The notes under the pieces were generated by a model. It ran no database searches, was not told the DNA's origin, and saw only the letters and a list, made by a program, of their open reading frames with translations. Shown here in pieces: positions 54,704-64,000 of a stretch of DNA of 64,000 nt. The DNA comes from an uncultured Anaerolineae bacterium (lineage in GTDB: Bacteria > Chloroflexota > Anaerolineae > Aggregatilineales > Phototrophicaceae). Every line of letters starts with the position of its first letter. The first letter of the stretch is position 1. Location of the stretch: contig CALKJO010000002.1 in the NCBI GenBank assembly GCA_937995825.1, forward strand, positions 124,001 to 188,000. Direction: 5' to 3'. Made by a program: the position numbers and the translations under genes.

Positions 54704-55861
54704 TTGAAGAAAGTGGTTCTTGTGTTGGCGCTACTGCTGGTGCTTGGAGCGGCGGTGATCCCTGCGGCAGCCGTGCCAACGGCTGATCTTACAGCGCTGG
54801 CGAGCGTGTTTCCAGCAAACACGCCGATTTTCGCGGCGCTTCGGACGGATGACGGCTACATCGAGACGCTGGACGGCGTGATCGCGCGCATCAATCGGGC
54901 TTTGCCCGCGTCGGGGCAGATCGACAGCCTGCGCAGCACCTTTGAGATGGGGGCGAGGATGATGGGCGGCAGCTTCGACAGCGTGATCCGATCATGGCTG
55001 GGCGACACGGCGGCGCTCGGCGTCGATATTTCGTATCTGATCGATGATGATGAGCGGAATGATTATCTGGCGGCGACGCTGGCAATCGCCGTGACCGACT
55101 CAGCGGCGGCGGCTGAGTTCGTGCGCGGACTTCTCAGCAGCCAGATGGACTTCGACCGGGAATACAACATTGAAAGGTTCGATGGCGTCACGATCTTCAA
55201 CCCGACCCACGACGGACCGCGACTCGATGGCATGATCGAGTTCATGTTCACCCAAGATTACGTGGTCATGGGCAATGTCAAGCCGCTCGTCATGAACCGC
55301 ACGGCGCGTCTGAACACCAATGCCGCATTTAACGACACGATGAGCGCGCTGCCGCTCGGCGATTACAACATCGCGCTGTACATCGACGTGCAGGCGCTCT
55401 TCGATGTGCAGCTCACCATGATGCCTGACATGGGCGACACGGCGGAATTGGGCGGGACAATCGAGGCACTCACCGGCATCGGTAGTAATCTCGGCAGCGT
55501 GGGCGTCGGCTTCACTGTGGTGGATGGGCGCTCGCTCACCATTGATATCGTGTCAACCGCCGACCCCGAAGCCATCGCTGGCACGCTCGGTCTGGATATG
55601 GACTCGCTCGTCATGGCGCAGCCCGTCGATCTGGCGTTTGCCCGCTTCATCCCGGCAGGCACGCCCATCATCACCCTTGCCTCCAATCTCGCTGGCGCAT
55701 ATAACACAGCGCTGGCTGGGATGCGCAACGGCATGCTGCTCAGCGGCGACGCTGAAGCCGCGCAAGAAGCCCTCGCTGAGTTCGAGTCCAGCCTTGCGGG
55801 CGTGGAATTTCTCATTCGCGGGCTGACCGGGCTCGACCTGGAGGACGACATCCTGAGCTGA
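54704..55861 (+). CDS. DUF3352-family exported protein, N-terminal part (cut by in-frame TGA)
   Basis: This 385-codon frame starts at TTG (GGAGG 7 nt upstream) with a signal peptide ending near 'PAAAVPTAD'. The body matches the DUF3352 pattern: 'FPANTPIFAALRTDDGYIET', 'IRSWLGDTAALGVDI' and 'FARFIPAGTPIITLASN'. It ends '...LDLEDDILS' and TGA, where relatives continue into a Trp-containing 'W-x-G-D/E-x-A' segment. The next codons in the same frame are 'MTGDLAIWVG'. The TGA therefore looks like a TGG-to-TGA nonsense change splitting one protein of about 590 residues. Function of the family is unknown; it is extracytoplasmic. Confidence 0.82.
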   Translation: MKKVVLVLALLLVLGAAVIPAAAVPTADLTALASVFPANTPIFAALRTDDGYIETLDGVIARINRALPASGQIDSLRSTFEMGARMMGGSFDSVIRSWLGDTAALGVDISYLIDDDERNDYLAATLAIAVTDSAAAAEFVRGLLSSQMDFDREYNIERFDGVTIFNPTHDGPRLDGMIEFMFTQDYVVMGNVKPLVMNRTARLNTNAAFNDTMSALPLGDYNIALYIDVQALFDVQLTMMPDMGDTAELGGTIEALTGIGSNLGSVGVGFTVVDGRSLTIDIVSTADPEAIAGTLGLDMDSLVMAQPVDLAFARFIPAGTPIITLASNLAGAYNTALAGMRNGMLLSGDAEAAQEALAEFESSLAGVEFLIRGLTGLDLEDDILS

Positions 55862-56479
55862 ATGACCGGCGACCTGGCGATCTGGGTTGGGCTGACGCCG
55901 ACATTCGCCGAGGCGACCAGCCTATTTGCGGCGCTGGCGAGCGAGCTGCCATTAGATTTCGGCATCCTGATCGATGCGCGCGCCAACCCCGATCAGGCGG
56001 CGGCGCTGGTCGAGGGCGTGAAAAGCGCGCTGACCTTCGCGGCGCGCCAGGTTCCGGCGGACAGCGGGACAACGATCACCACTGCCGATGAGACCATCGG
56101 CGGAAACGCGGCGGTCTCTGCCACCATCGTGGATCGTTCGCTGCCCTTCCCGATTGAGCTGGTGGTCGGGGCGAGCGCCGATGTGTTCGTCATCGGGACG
56201 CGTGCCGCCGCCGAAGCTGCGCTCAATCCGGGCGCAGGCATGGACGCCGATCCGGCGTTCAAGGAAGCGCTGCGCTACGCCCTTCCTGACACGCTTCAGC
56301 TTCAGTATCTTGCAGGCGCGCCGCTCGCGCCGCTGTTCGGACTACCGCTGGTAGGCAGTAATGCGAGCGATGCGCAGGTTTTGGTCGATATCATCAGCCT
56401 GCTCAGCAGCAGCAGCATCAGCAGCACAACCACGAACGGTCTAACGTATACGCGGCTCGTGCTGACGCTGGCGGCGTAA
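55862..56479 (+). CDS. DUF3352-family protein, C-terminal part
   Basis: This 205-codon frame begins with an ATG immediately after the TGA, in the same reading frame. It continues the DUF3352 fold: 'MTGDLAIWVGLTPTFAEATS', 'PLDFGILIDARANPDQAAAL' and a C-terminal 'LLSSSSISSTTTNGLTYTRL'. It has no signal peptide, so if made separately by reinitiation it would stay in the cytoplasm. It is more probably the lost tail of the upstream gene. Readthrough, recoding or an assembly error are alternatives. Confidence 0.8.
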   Translation: MTGDLAIWVGLTPTFAEATSLFAALASELPLDFGILIDARANPDQAAALVEGVKSALTFAARQVPADSGTTITTADETIGGNAAVSATIVDRSLPFPIELVVGASADVFVIGTRAAAEAALNPGAGMDADPAFKEALRYALPDTLQLQYLAGAPLAPLFGLPLVGSNASDAQVLVDIISLLSSSSISSTTTNGLTYTRLVLTLAA

Positions 56480-56515
56480 ACCGATCACGCGCTGGCGCGC
56501 TCAGGTGTATTAAAG

Positions 56516-56546
56516 AATGGGGATGGGGAGCATTTCCGTCCCCATT
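56516..56546 (+). terminator. Terminator after the DUF3352 gene
   Basis: AATGGGGA (56516-56523) pairs with TCCCCATT (56539-56546). Only three T follow. A decayed look-alike (AATGGGGAGG ... CTCCC) follows the neighbouring pseudogene at about 56909-56935. Confidence 0.6.
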
Positions 56547-56582
56547 TCGCTTGTCTAATGAGATGAAAGAGGACACCTCAAG

Positions 56583-56905
56583 ATGTTGAAACGCGGTTTG
56601 CTCAGCTTCATCCTGGTCTGGCTGCTGGCGATGAGACGCTCAATCTGCTCTCTTAGACGAGACGACGCGCTGCTGATCCAGCGCCCGTTTGACTCGGCAC
56701 TCGCCCGCTTCATCCCGGCAGGCACGCCGTTAGCCGTTTTCGATAACGATCTCGCCAGCGGGTATCGGGGCGCATTGGGGCAGCTCACCGGAATGGCGAT
56801 GACAGCAAGCGGGCAGCAGTACAGCTGCTCAGCAGCAGCAGTATCGCCAAGGTCTACACCGATGATGCCGGGCTGATACGCCTGGTGATCACGCTGCCCG
56901 AATAA
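56583..56905 (+). pseudogene. Decayed tandem copy of the DUF3352 gene
   Basis: Three pieces of the upstream gene survive. They are a signal-like start ('MLKRGLLSFILVWLLA'), the block 'ALARFIPAGTPLAVFDNDLA' and the C-terminal tail 'LLSSSSIAKVYTDDAGLIRL' ending at TAA 56905. The middle block shares 26 identical consecutive bases with the parent gene (56703-56728 against 55640-55665). In the parent the two later blocks are about 760 nt apart, here about 120 nt, and they lie in different frames. About 640 nt were lost and the frame was shifted. Confidence 0.85.
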
Positions 56906-57010
56906 TCGAAATGGGGAGGCGGCATCCATCTCCCTTCTTATCAGAATAAGTATTGTGTTAGAACGGCTTTAAGGGGGTGACGAAACGCAAAAATAGTTGT
57001 ATGCTTTTTA

Positions 57011-57039
57011 TTGACATGCAAGATCAGCGCGGCTACAAT
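57011..57039 (+). promoter_or_regulatory. tRNA-Ala promoter
   Basis: A consensus TTGACA (57011-57016), a 17-nt spacer and TACAAT (57034-57039) end 13 nt before the tRNA. This is the clearest promoter in the window and validates TACAAT as a -10 box here. Confidence 0.85.
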
Positions 57040-57052
57040 CCCAAAGCATTGA

Positions 57053-57125
57053 GGGCGTATAGCTCAGCTGGGAGAGCGCTTCAATGGCATTGAAGAGGTC
57101 AGGGGTTCGAATCCCCTTACGTCCA
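57053..57125 (+). tRNA. tRNA-Ala (anticodon GGC)
   Basis: A 73-nt cloverleaf with acceptor GGGCGTA/TACGTCC, anticodon loop ATGGCAT between CTTCA/TGAAG and T-loop TTCGAAT. CCA is not encoded. A weak imperfect hairpin and T-run (to about 57173) follow. Confidence 0.94.
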
Positions 57126-57211
57126 AACGCCGCTCTGATCCGCAGTTCACGATGGATAAGAGCGTTTTTAATTCCTAAGCGCGTCCAACAGCGATTGAAA
57201 GGTTGACTGAC

Positions 57212-57379
57212 GTGGCACGGCAAAAGCGGAATCGTCTAGACACGCTGACTAAGCGACTTCGAGGCTTGCTTGACGACCTGGATCGTCTGCTCAATCCGCC
57301 GCTGCGTCCGACCCAAAAACCAGCGCGAGTTCCCGTGCCAATTCCGGTGCGCCGATCCCGCCAGAATGACTACCGGTAA
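57212..57379 (+). CDS. Small basic protein of 55 residues, unrecognised
   Basis: The frame begins with GTG ('MARQKRNRLDTLTKRLRGLL') and ends '...VRRSRQNDYR'. AAAGG lies about 11 nt upstream, and a strong terminator follows 70 nt after the stop, so the ORF fits between tRNA-Ala and leuS as a separate small gene. It is rich in Arg and Lys, with an amphipathic N-terminal helix and a Pro-rich middle, as in nucleic-acid binding or ribosome-associated peptides. I recognise no family, and it could be chance. Confidence 0.45.
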   Translation: MARQKRNRLDTLTKRLRGLLDDLDRLLNPPLRPTQKPARVPVPIPVRRSRQNDYR

Positions 57380-57449
57380 AAAGGTCAACGTGGAGATTGA
57401 GCGCGCTCCGCTGAGCTGCAAACTCGGCTGACGCGCCTCGCTACATATC

Positions 57450-57486
57450 AAGGACACAGGCAGCGGACTGCGTGTGTCCTTTTTGA
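57450..57486 (+). terminator. Strong terminator upstream of leuS
   Basis: AAGGACACA (57450-57458) pairs with TGTGTCCTT (57473-57481), and GCAG/CTGC pair inside the loop. A T-run follows. Confidence 0.9.
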
Positions 57487-57492
57487 TTCTGG

Positions 57493-57498
57493 TACAAT
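57493..57498 (+). promoter_or_regulatory. Putative leuS -10 box
   Basis: TACAAT lies 34 nt before the leuS ATG, directly after the terminator. No convincing -35 is present. I see no T-box, S-box or other leader structure. Confidence 0.45.
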
Positions 57499-57531
57499 TT
57501 CGCCCGTGATCATCAAAGGATAGGTGAGGAC

Positions 57532-60303
<2,772 letters not shown>

Positions 60304-60309
60304 GACAAC

Positions 60310-60344
60310 GGGGTGTGGGACGGCACGAACCCCACCCCCATTTT
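60310..60344 (+). terminator. leuS terminator
   Basis: GGGGTGTGGG (60310-60319) pairs with CCCCACCCC (60330-60338) with one bulge, followed by TTTT. Confidence 0.8.
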
Positions 60345-60351
60345 GCAGCGC

Positions 60352-61806
60352 TCAGCGGATCGTGGTGATCGTGATCCCAAATGACCCGGCGGCGTCGCGG
60401 TAGCCGCTGACCTCGATGGTGTATTCGCCGTCGGTGGGCATCCGGTAGCGGACGATCTGCGCGTCGAAGCGAGCGAGCGTGCCATCGCTGCTGCCATGAT
60501 CGTCGTTGGTGGCGAGCAGGACACCCTCCGGCGAAATAAGCGCGACCACTGGATCAAAGCCCGCCGTCAAAGCGCGCACCGTGATCGTCACGAAATCGCC
60601 CGCGCGCGCAGTGAAAGGCTGAGTAAAGCGGCCATTTGGGGCGATCTCGCCCAAAAAGACGGCATTGGTTCCCGTGCCGAGCGGCGCGCCTGTGCCGACG
60701 CGCTCGATAGTGAGCATGAAGTCGCCTGCGGCGCGTTCATTCGATCCAGCGCGAAACCCGACGACTTCGATCAGATAGGTCCCAGTCTGCTGGACGATGA
60801 AGTTGTTGATGCGCGCGTCGTAAAAAAATAGGCTGGGATCGGTCGAGCCATGCTCATAGCTGGCATCGAGCAGGTTGTCCTGAAGATTGTAGATGCCGAC
60901 ATCGACATCGAGCGTCTCAGTGATGGCGGTCGCTGTAATCACCAGCACATCGCCCGCATTGGCGTCGACGTAATGCTGGAACGGCACGCCGAGAATGACC
61001 GTCCCGCGCACGGTTTCGACACCGAGCTGCGGGCGCGGTTCATTCGACACCCTGCCGCGCTCGATGATCAGCTCAAAAACGCCGCCGATCCCGCCGAATC
61101 CGCTGACTTCAATCCGGTACTGTCCGCTGGTGGTGATCATGAAATTCGAGATGCGCGCGTCGTAGCGGCTGAGGGTGGTGTCCGGCGTCCCGTGATCGTC
61201 GTTGGTGGCAGTGACGACTCCGTCGGGATTGACGAGCGCAACTTTGGGATCGAGCGCATTGTCGATAGCGCGAACGGTGATGGTGACGCTGGTTCCAGCC
61301 GTCAATTGAACTGGATAGATATAGCGCTCACCGCTCGGCACTTCTGCGCGCACCGTCTCAACTGGGACATTGTCGAGATTGGGCGCAGCGATTGGCGTGC
61401 TTCCCAGCGTTAGCGTGACCTCAATCTGCCCGGATGCCGTGCCGCTAAATGTGCCGACACGGATGAGATAGTCGCCGGCGGCAGGCAGATCGAGCGCGGT
61501 GATCAGCGAGTCAAACGGATTGAGATCGGCGCGGCTCGTGCTGTGATCGTCGTTGTATGCCAGGCGTACCTGCGCCGCGTCCAACACTTCGAGCGTCGTA
61601 TCCAGAGTCGAACCAGCCAGACTGCGCGCCTGGACGCTGATCGTCACCGGCTGTGCAGCGCGATAGATCAGATCAACCGCGCTTTCATCGATCTCAATGA
61701 TAACGGGCTTAGTCTCATCAATTGTGACAGGAAAGCGCTCCTGAGCGAAACCCGGCGCAGCCAAGGCAAGCAGCAGGGTTAGCAAGAGAAATGGGCGCAT
61801 AAGCAC
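60352..61806 (-). CDS. Secreted protein of four tandem PPC-type repeats
   Basis: This 484-residue protein has a signal peptide ending near 'APGFAQE' (residue 23). Four beta-sandwich repeats of about 110 residues follow. Each has the pre-peptidase C-terminal (PPC/DUF4114-like) signature: a 'V(A)L(I/V)(N/S)P(D/E)GV...A(T)NDDH' strand pair and 'Y(R/T)IEVSGF/Y(R)'. Examples are 'VALVNPDGVVTATNDDHGT' and 'VALISPEGVLLATNDDHGS'. There is no catalytic domain, so it is an exported binding or scaffold protein. The start is a GTG with GAGGA upstream; an ATG six bases later is an alternative. Confidence 0.82.
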   Translation of the reverse strand: MLMRPFLLLTLLLALAAPGFAQERFPVTIDETKPVIIEIDESAVDLIYRAAQPVTISVQARSLAGSTLDTTLEVLDAAQVRLAYNDDHSTSRADLNPFDSLITALDLPAAGDYLIRVGTFSGTASGQIEVTLTLGSTPIAAPNLDNVPVETVRAEVPSGERYIYPVQLTAGTSVTITVRAIDNALDPKVALVNPDGVVTATNDDHGTPDTTLSRYDARISNFMITTSGQYRIEVSGFGGIGGVFELIIERGRVSNEPRPQLGVETVRGTVILGVPFQHYVDANAGDVLVITATAITETLDVDVGIYNLQDNLLDASYEHGSTDPSLFFYDARINNFIVQQTGTYLIEVVGFRAGSNERAAGDFMLTIERVGTGAPLGTGTNAVFLGEIAPNGRFTQPFTARAGDFVTITVRALTAGFDPVVALISPEGVLLATNDDHGSSDGTLARFDAQIVRYRMPTDGEYTIEVSGYRDAAGSFGITITTIR

Positions 61807-61919
61807 TACTTATCCTCGCATTGGGAAAGATCACAGCTTGATTGTAAATGAAAAAGGCTGGCGCGCTGCCAGCCCTCCTCTGCGCTTTGCCATCGTCTCA
61901 ACGACGATCAGGCGGCTCG

Positions 61920-62873
61920 CTACCTCACCCGCTGGAAGTCCTTCGGAGCTTCAACCGAGATCGGCTCGTTGTAGCCGCTCAGATTGACCACCATTTCCAT
62001 CTCGATCAAGGTGTCTGCGCCGCCGGTGAGCATCGCCGGAAGCGGGAAGTTCAGCGTCAGCACGCCGCGCTCAACCAAGTTAGTGCTGGTGTTGATGAAC
62101 TGCTCATAGGTCAGAGTCAGATCGCTGAAGAGCATCCCGATCAACATGCTCATCTGCCGCATTTCCTGATCGGTCATGCCGCTGGCATCTGCGCCCATCC
62201 CCTGCGCCAAGCCCAGCCCCAGCAGCGGCGACAGAGCATCCGAGCTGAGCAGATCGGCGATCTTCAGGTCGATCACAAAGTGCGCCTGACCACCCATATC
62301 GGCTTTGCGCGAAATGGCGATGAAGTCCGACGCCTGAAGCATGCTGAGCGCCATTATCGCATCCGTCATGCCCGGCACTGCCATCATGTCGCCCATGTCG
62401 CCTTCAAAGAGCGATTCTGGATCGATGGGCAGCTCACTCAAGCCGAGCGCTTCAGTGAAGCCGCTCAAAAAGTCCTCAGCCGTCCCGCCGGTCCAGCCGC
62501 TGCCTTTGACAAGCTCAAGGTAAGTTAAATCGCCAACAGTACGGACTTCCATATCAATCGGAGTGCGGTCGCGGCCGATTGTCATCTCGCCAACGGCGGT
62601 CATCGAGAACATCGGCACGCCGTTCATCTCGCCGATCTGACCGCCGCCAGCGACCTGAATGTTGATATCGCCAGAGTCGACACCCGACACATTGAAGCGG
62701 AAGGTATAGTCATACGAAAGCGTATTGAATGCAGCGCTGGTTTCGACAGCGTTTGTCCAATAGGCATAATCAGCATTGCTCAACCCGAAGGTGTCCTGCG
62801 CCAGAGCCGATGGAACAATTAGAAGACCAACCAGCAAGACCAAGAAAAGCATCACCTGACGGAATTGTTTCAT
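61920..62873 (-). CDS. Exported protein resembling LppX/LprG-type lipid-binding domains
   Basis: Starting at the ATG with AGGAGG 9 nt upstream, the protein has 317 residues. The signal peptide is 'MLFLVLLVGLLIVPSALAQD' (no lipobox Cys). The body has long beta strands: 'YDYTFRFNVSGVDSGDINIQ', 'SMTAVGEMTIGRDRTPIDME', 'YLELVKGSGWTGG' and a repeat of that pattern at the C-terminus ('TLTYEQFINTSTNLVERGVL'). This resembles the open half-barrel of LppX/LprAFG or LolA-like carriers. The resemblance is by pattern only, so function is unassigned. Confidence 0.72.
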   Translation of the reverse strand: MKQFRQVMLFLVLLVGLLIVPSALAQDTFGLSNADYAYWTNAVETSAAFNTLSYDYTFRFNVSGVDSGDINIQVAGGGQIGEMNGVPMFSMTAVGEMTIGRDRTPIDMEVRTVGDLTYLELVKGSGWTGGTAEDFLSGFTEALGLSELPIDPESLFEGDMGDMMAVPGMTDAIMALSMLQASDFIAISRKADMGGQAHFVIDLKIADLLSSDALSPLLGLGLAQGMGADASGMTDQEMRQMSMLIGMLFSDLTLTYEQFINTSTNLVERGVLTLNFPLPAMLTGGADTLIEMEMVVNLSGYNEPISVEAPKDFQRVR

Positions 62874-63160
62874 TACTCGTATCCTCCTATTCGTGAAGCC
62901 GATACTAAATATCAGTGTAAATGCGAATTGAAATGGGGGCAAGCAAAGACCGTGTTAAAAGCGTACAAAACTAACGAAAGCAGGAGTAACGCTTACACAT
63001 CAGGAGACAATCCTTCGTTAAAGGTTGTTCAGACTTCCCCGCGCCTGTCTCCATCTGCTCGTGCCGTTACCCGATAGGATGCCGCGCGGACTGCAATCTG
63101 CCCTCTTCAGATCACGCCCGTTCCAACTAGCACTGTCCCCTGACCGACGCGCACGCAGGT
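62874..63160 (+). other. Gene-free leader region upstream of the binding-protein gene
   Basis: No ORF or tRNA is visible. CGCTTAC (62990-62996) is complementary to GTAAGCG (63159-63165), which overlaps the left arm of the terminator that follows. It could serve as an antiterminator. I could not match it to a known riboswitch class. It may be a cis-regulatory leader or a separate small RNA. Confidence 0.35.
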
Positions 63161-63193
63161 AAGCGATGAGACTCAAAACCTCATCGCTTTTTT
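63161..63193 (+). terminator. Terminator or attenuator just before the last gene
   Basis: AAGCGATGAG (63161-63170) and CTCATCGCTT (63180-63189) form a perfect 10-bp stem ending in a T-run. No plus-strand gene precedes it, and the next ATG is only 24 nt downstream. Confidence 0.88.
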
Positions 63194-63216
63194 ATTTAGC
63201 ATATGCGGTACACTTC

Positions 63217-64000
63217 ATGAATACGCGCGGCACAATTGACAATATGACAGCCATGAATAGAAATTCTTTTCTGATCACGGGCATTGTCCTCGTGATCGGT
63301 CTGGGAGTGAGCGCGGCGCTGGTATCGGCGCTGAGCCACCGCGAGCCGATCCGCGTTGGGATACTCCATTCGTTGAGCGGGACAATGGCGATCAGCGAGC
63401 GCGCCGTTGTCGATGCGACTCTGCTCGCCATCGAAGAGATCAACGCGGCGGGCGGCATTCTGGGGCGGCAGCTCGAGCCGCTGGTCGTCGATGGGCAGTC
63501 GGATTGGGAGGTGTTCGCCGCTGAAGCGGAACGCCTCATCACCCAGGAAGGCGTCAGCGTCATCTTCGGCTGCTGGACTTCAGCGTGCCGTCGAACAGTC
63601 ATCCCGATTTTCGAGCGCCATGATCATCTGCTCATCTATCCGGTGCAGTATGAGGGCTTGGAGCAGTCGCCCAACGTCATCTACACCGGCAGCGCGCCCA
63701 ATCAGCAGATCACCCCCGCGGTCACCTGGACAATGCGCAGCCTCGGTCAGCGCGTGTTTCTGGTCGGCTCGGATTACATCTTTCCCCGCGCCGCCCACGC
63801 CATCATCCGCGATCACGTCGCGGCGCTGCGCGGCGAGATCGTCGGCGAAAGCTATGTCCTGCTCGGCGAAACTGATATGACCGATGTCATCGCGCAGATC
63901 GAAGCCGCCGCCCCAGACGCCATCCTCAACACCATCAACGGGGACAGCAATATCGCCTTTTTTGCCGCCCTGCGCGAGGCGGGCATCAATGCGCCCGTGC
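63217..64000 (+). CDS. UrtA/AmiC-type periplasmic binding-fold protein (3' end outside window)
   Basis: The frame is open to the window end (261 codons). A hydrophobic segment 'FLITGIVLVIGLGVSAALVS' near the N-terminus is followed by a type I periplasmic-binding domain: 'IRVGILHSLSGTMAISERAV', 'AIEEINAAGGILGRQLEPLV', 'VIFGCWTSACRRTVIPIFER' and 'LIYPVQYEGLEQSPNVIYTG'. This closely matches the urea/short-chain amide binding proteins UrtA, FmdD and AmiC. It may be the binding protein of an ABC transporter or the sensor head of a longer signalling protein. ATGs at 63217, 63244 and 63253 are all possible; none has a clear ribosome site. Confidence 0.87.
   Translation, partial: MNTRGTIDNMTAMNRNSFLITGIVLVIGLGVSAALVSALSHREPIRVGILHSLSGTMAISERAVVDATLLAIEEINAAGGILGRQLEPLVVDGQSDWEVFAAEAERLITQEGVSVIFGCWTSACRRTVIPIFERHDHLLIYPVQYEGLEQSPNVIYTGSAPNQQITPAVTWTMRSLGQRVFLVGSDYIFPRAAHAIIRDHVAALRGEIVGESYVLLGETDMTDVIAQIEAAAPDAILNTINGDSNIAFFAALREAGINAPV

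Noticed and set aside
55862..56479. Independent small DUF3352 gene with its own start
   Set aside because: It lacks a signal peptide and continues the upstream frame and fold directly, so I prefer a split gene. The possibility of reinitiation is kept in the finding.
62874..63160. tmRNA, RNase P, 6S or SRP RNA in the gene-free region
   Set aside because: None of the conserved signatures of these RNAs could be found on either strand.

Overview
The window is about 61-62% GC by eye and reads as chromosomal DNA of a Chloroflexota bacterium, most likely Anaerolineae-like. This is an inference from gene content: P/T-rich secreted proteins with cohesin-like, SH3 and PPC modules, several large GT-C membrane glycosyltransferases, a DUF3352 protein, a GldA/F/G-type ABC system and TACAAT/TATAAT -10 boxes. 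It cannot be proven from sequence alone. I see no rRNA, insertion sequence, phage genes or CRISPR array.

Layout. 1-7.8 kb: a truncated cohesin-like/SH3 secreted protein, an orphan PAS-GAF histidine kinase, a secreted subtilase, an MntR/DtxR repressor and an M24-fold protein lacking metal ligands. 7.8-12.4 kb: a four-gene Gld-like ABC operon on the minus strand. 12.5-15 kb: gpmA, a MoaB-like gene, then an L10 leader RNA with an attenuator and rplJ-rplL. 15-20 kb: a 3-hydroxyacyl-CoA dehydrogenase with a 44-codon partner ORF, two HAD phosphatases and a SerA-like dehydrogenase with an altered active site. 20-25.5 kb: two tandem GT-C proteins and a bifunctional penicillin-binding protein. 25.7-27.5 kb: yceD (DUF177) and a primary-type sigma factor, with a palindrome over the promoter. 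27.7-31.9 kb: small metabolic genes and a DsbA-like exported protein. 31.9-35.5 kb: ABC permeases without an ATPase. 35.6-40 kb: rpsA and clpC. 40-43.7 kb: a second orphan histidine kinase, tRNA-Pro, tRNA-Gly and an AttH/CrtC-like protein. 43.9-47.8 kb: a TPR protein, agmatine deiminase and a secreted HExxH protease. 47.8-54.6 kb: a 1585-residue YfhO-GT39 fusion and another GT39 protein. 54.7-57 kb: a DUF3352 gene interrupted by an in-frame TGA, followed by a decayed tandem copy. 57-64 kb: tRNA-Ala, a 55-codon basic ORF, leuS, two exported proteins and the start of a UrtA/AmiC-like binding protein.

How the parts fit. Much of the window serves the cell surface: PBP, five GT-C domain proteins or halves, exported PPC, subtilase and metalloprotease proteins, and ABC permeases. 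The rest is translation and proteostasis (rplJ, rplL, rpsA, leuS, three tRNAs, clpC, a sigma factor). Regulation visible in the DNA includes the L10 leader/attenuator, sigma-70-type promoters, many intrinsic terminators, and three genes whose ATG lies exactly 7 nt after a -10 hexamer, which suggests leaderless transcripts. The most unusual points are the split DUF3352 gene with its decayed neighbour, the leaderless promoter class, the active-site substitutions in the SerA-like and M24-like proteins, and an unexplained leader with terminator before the last gene.
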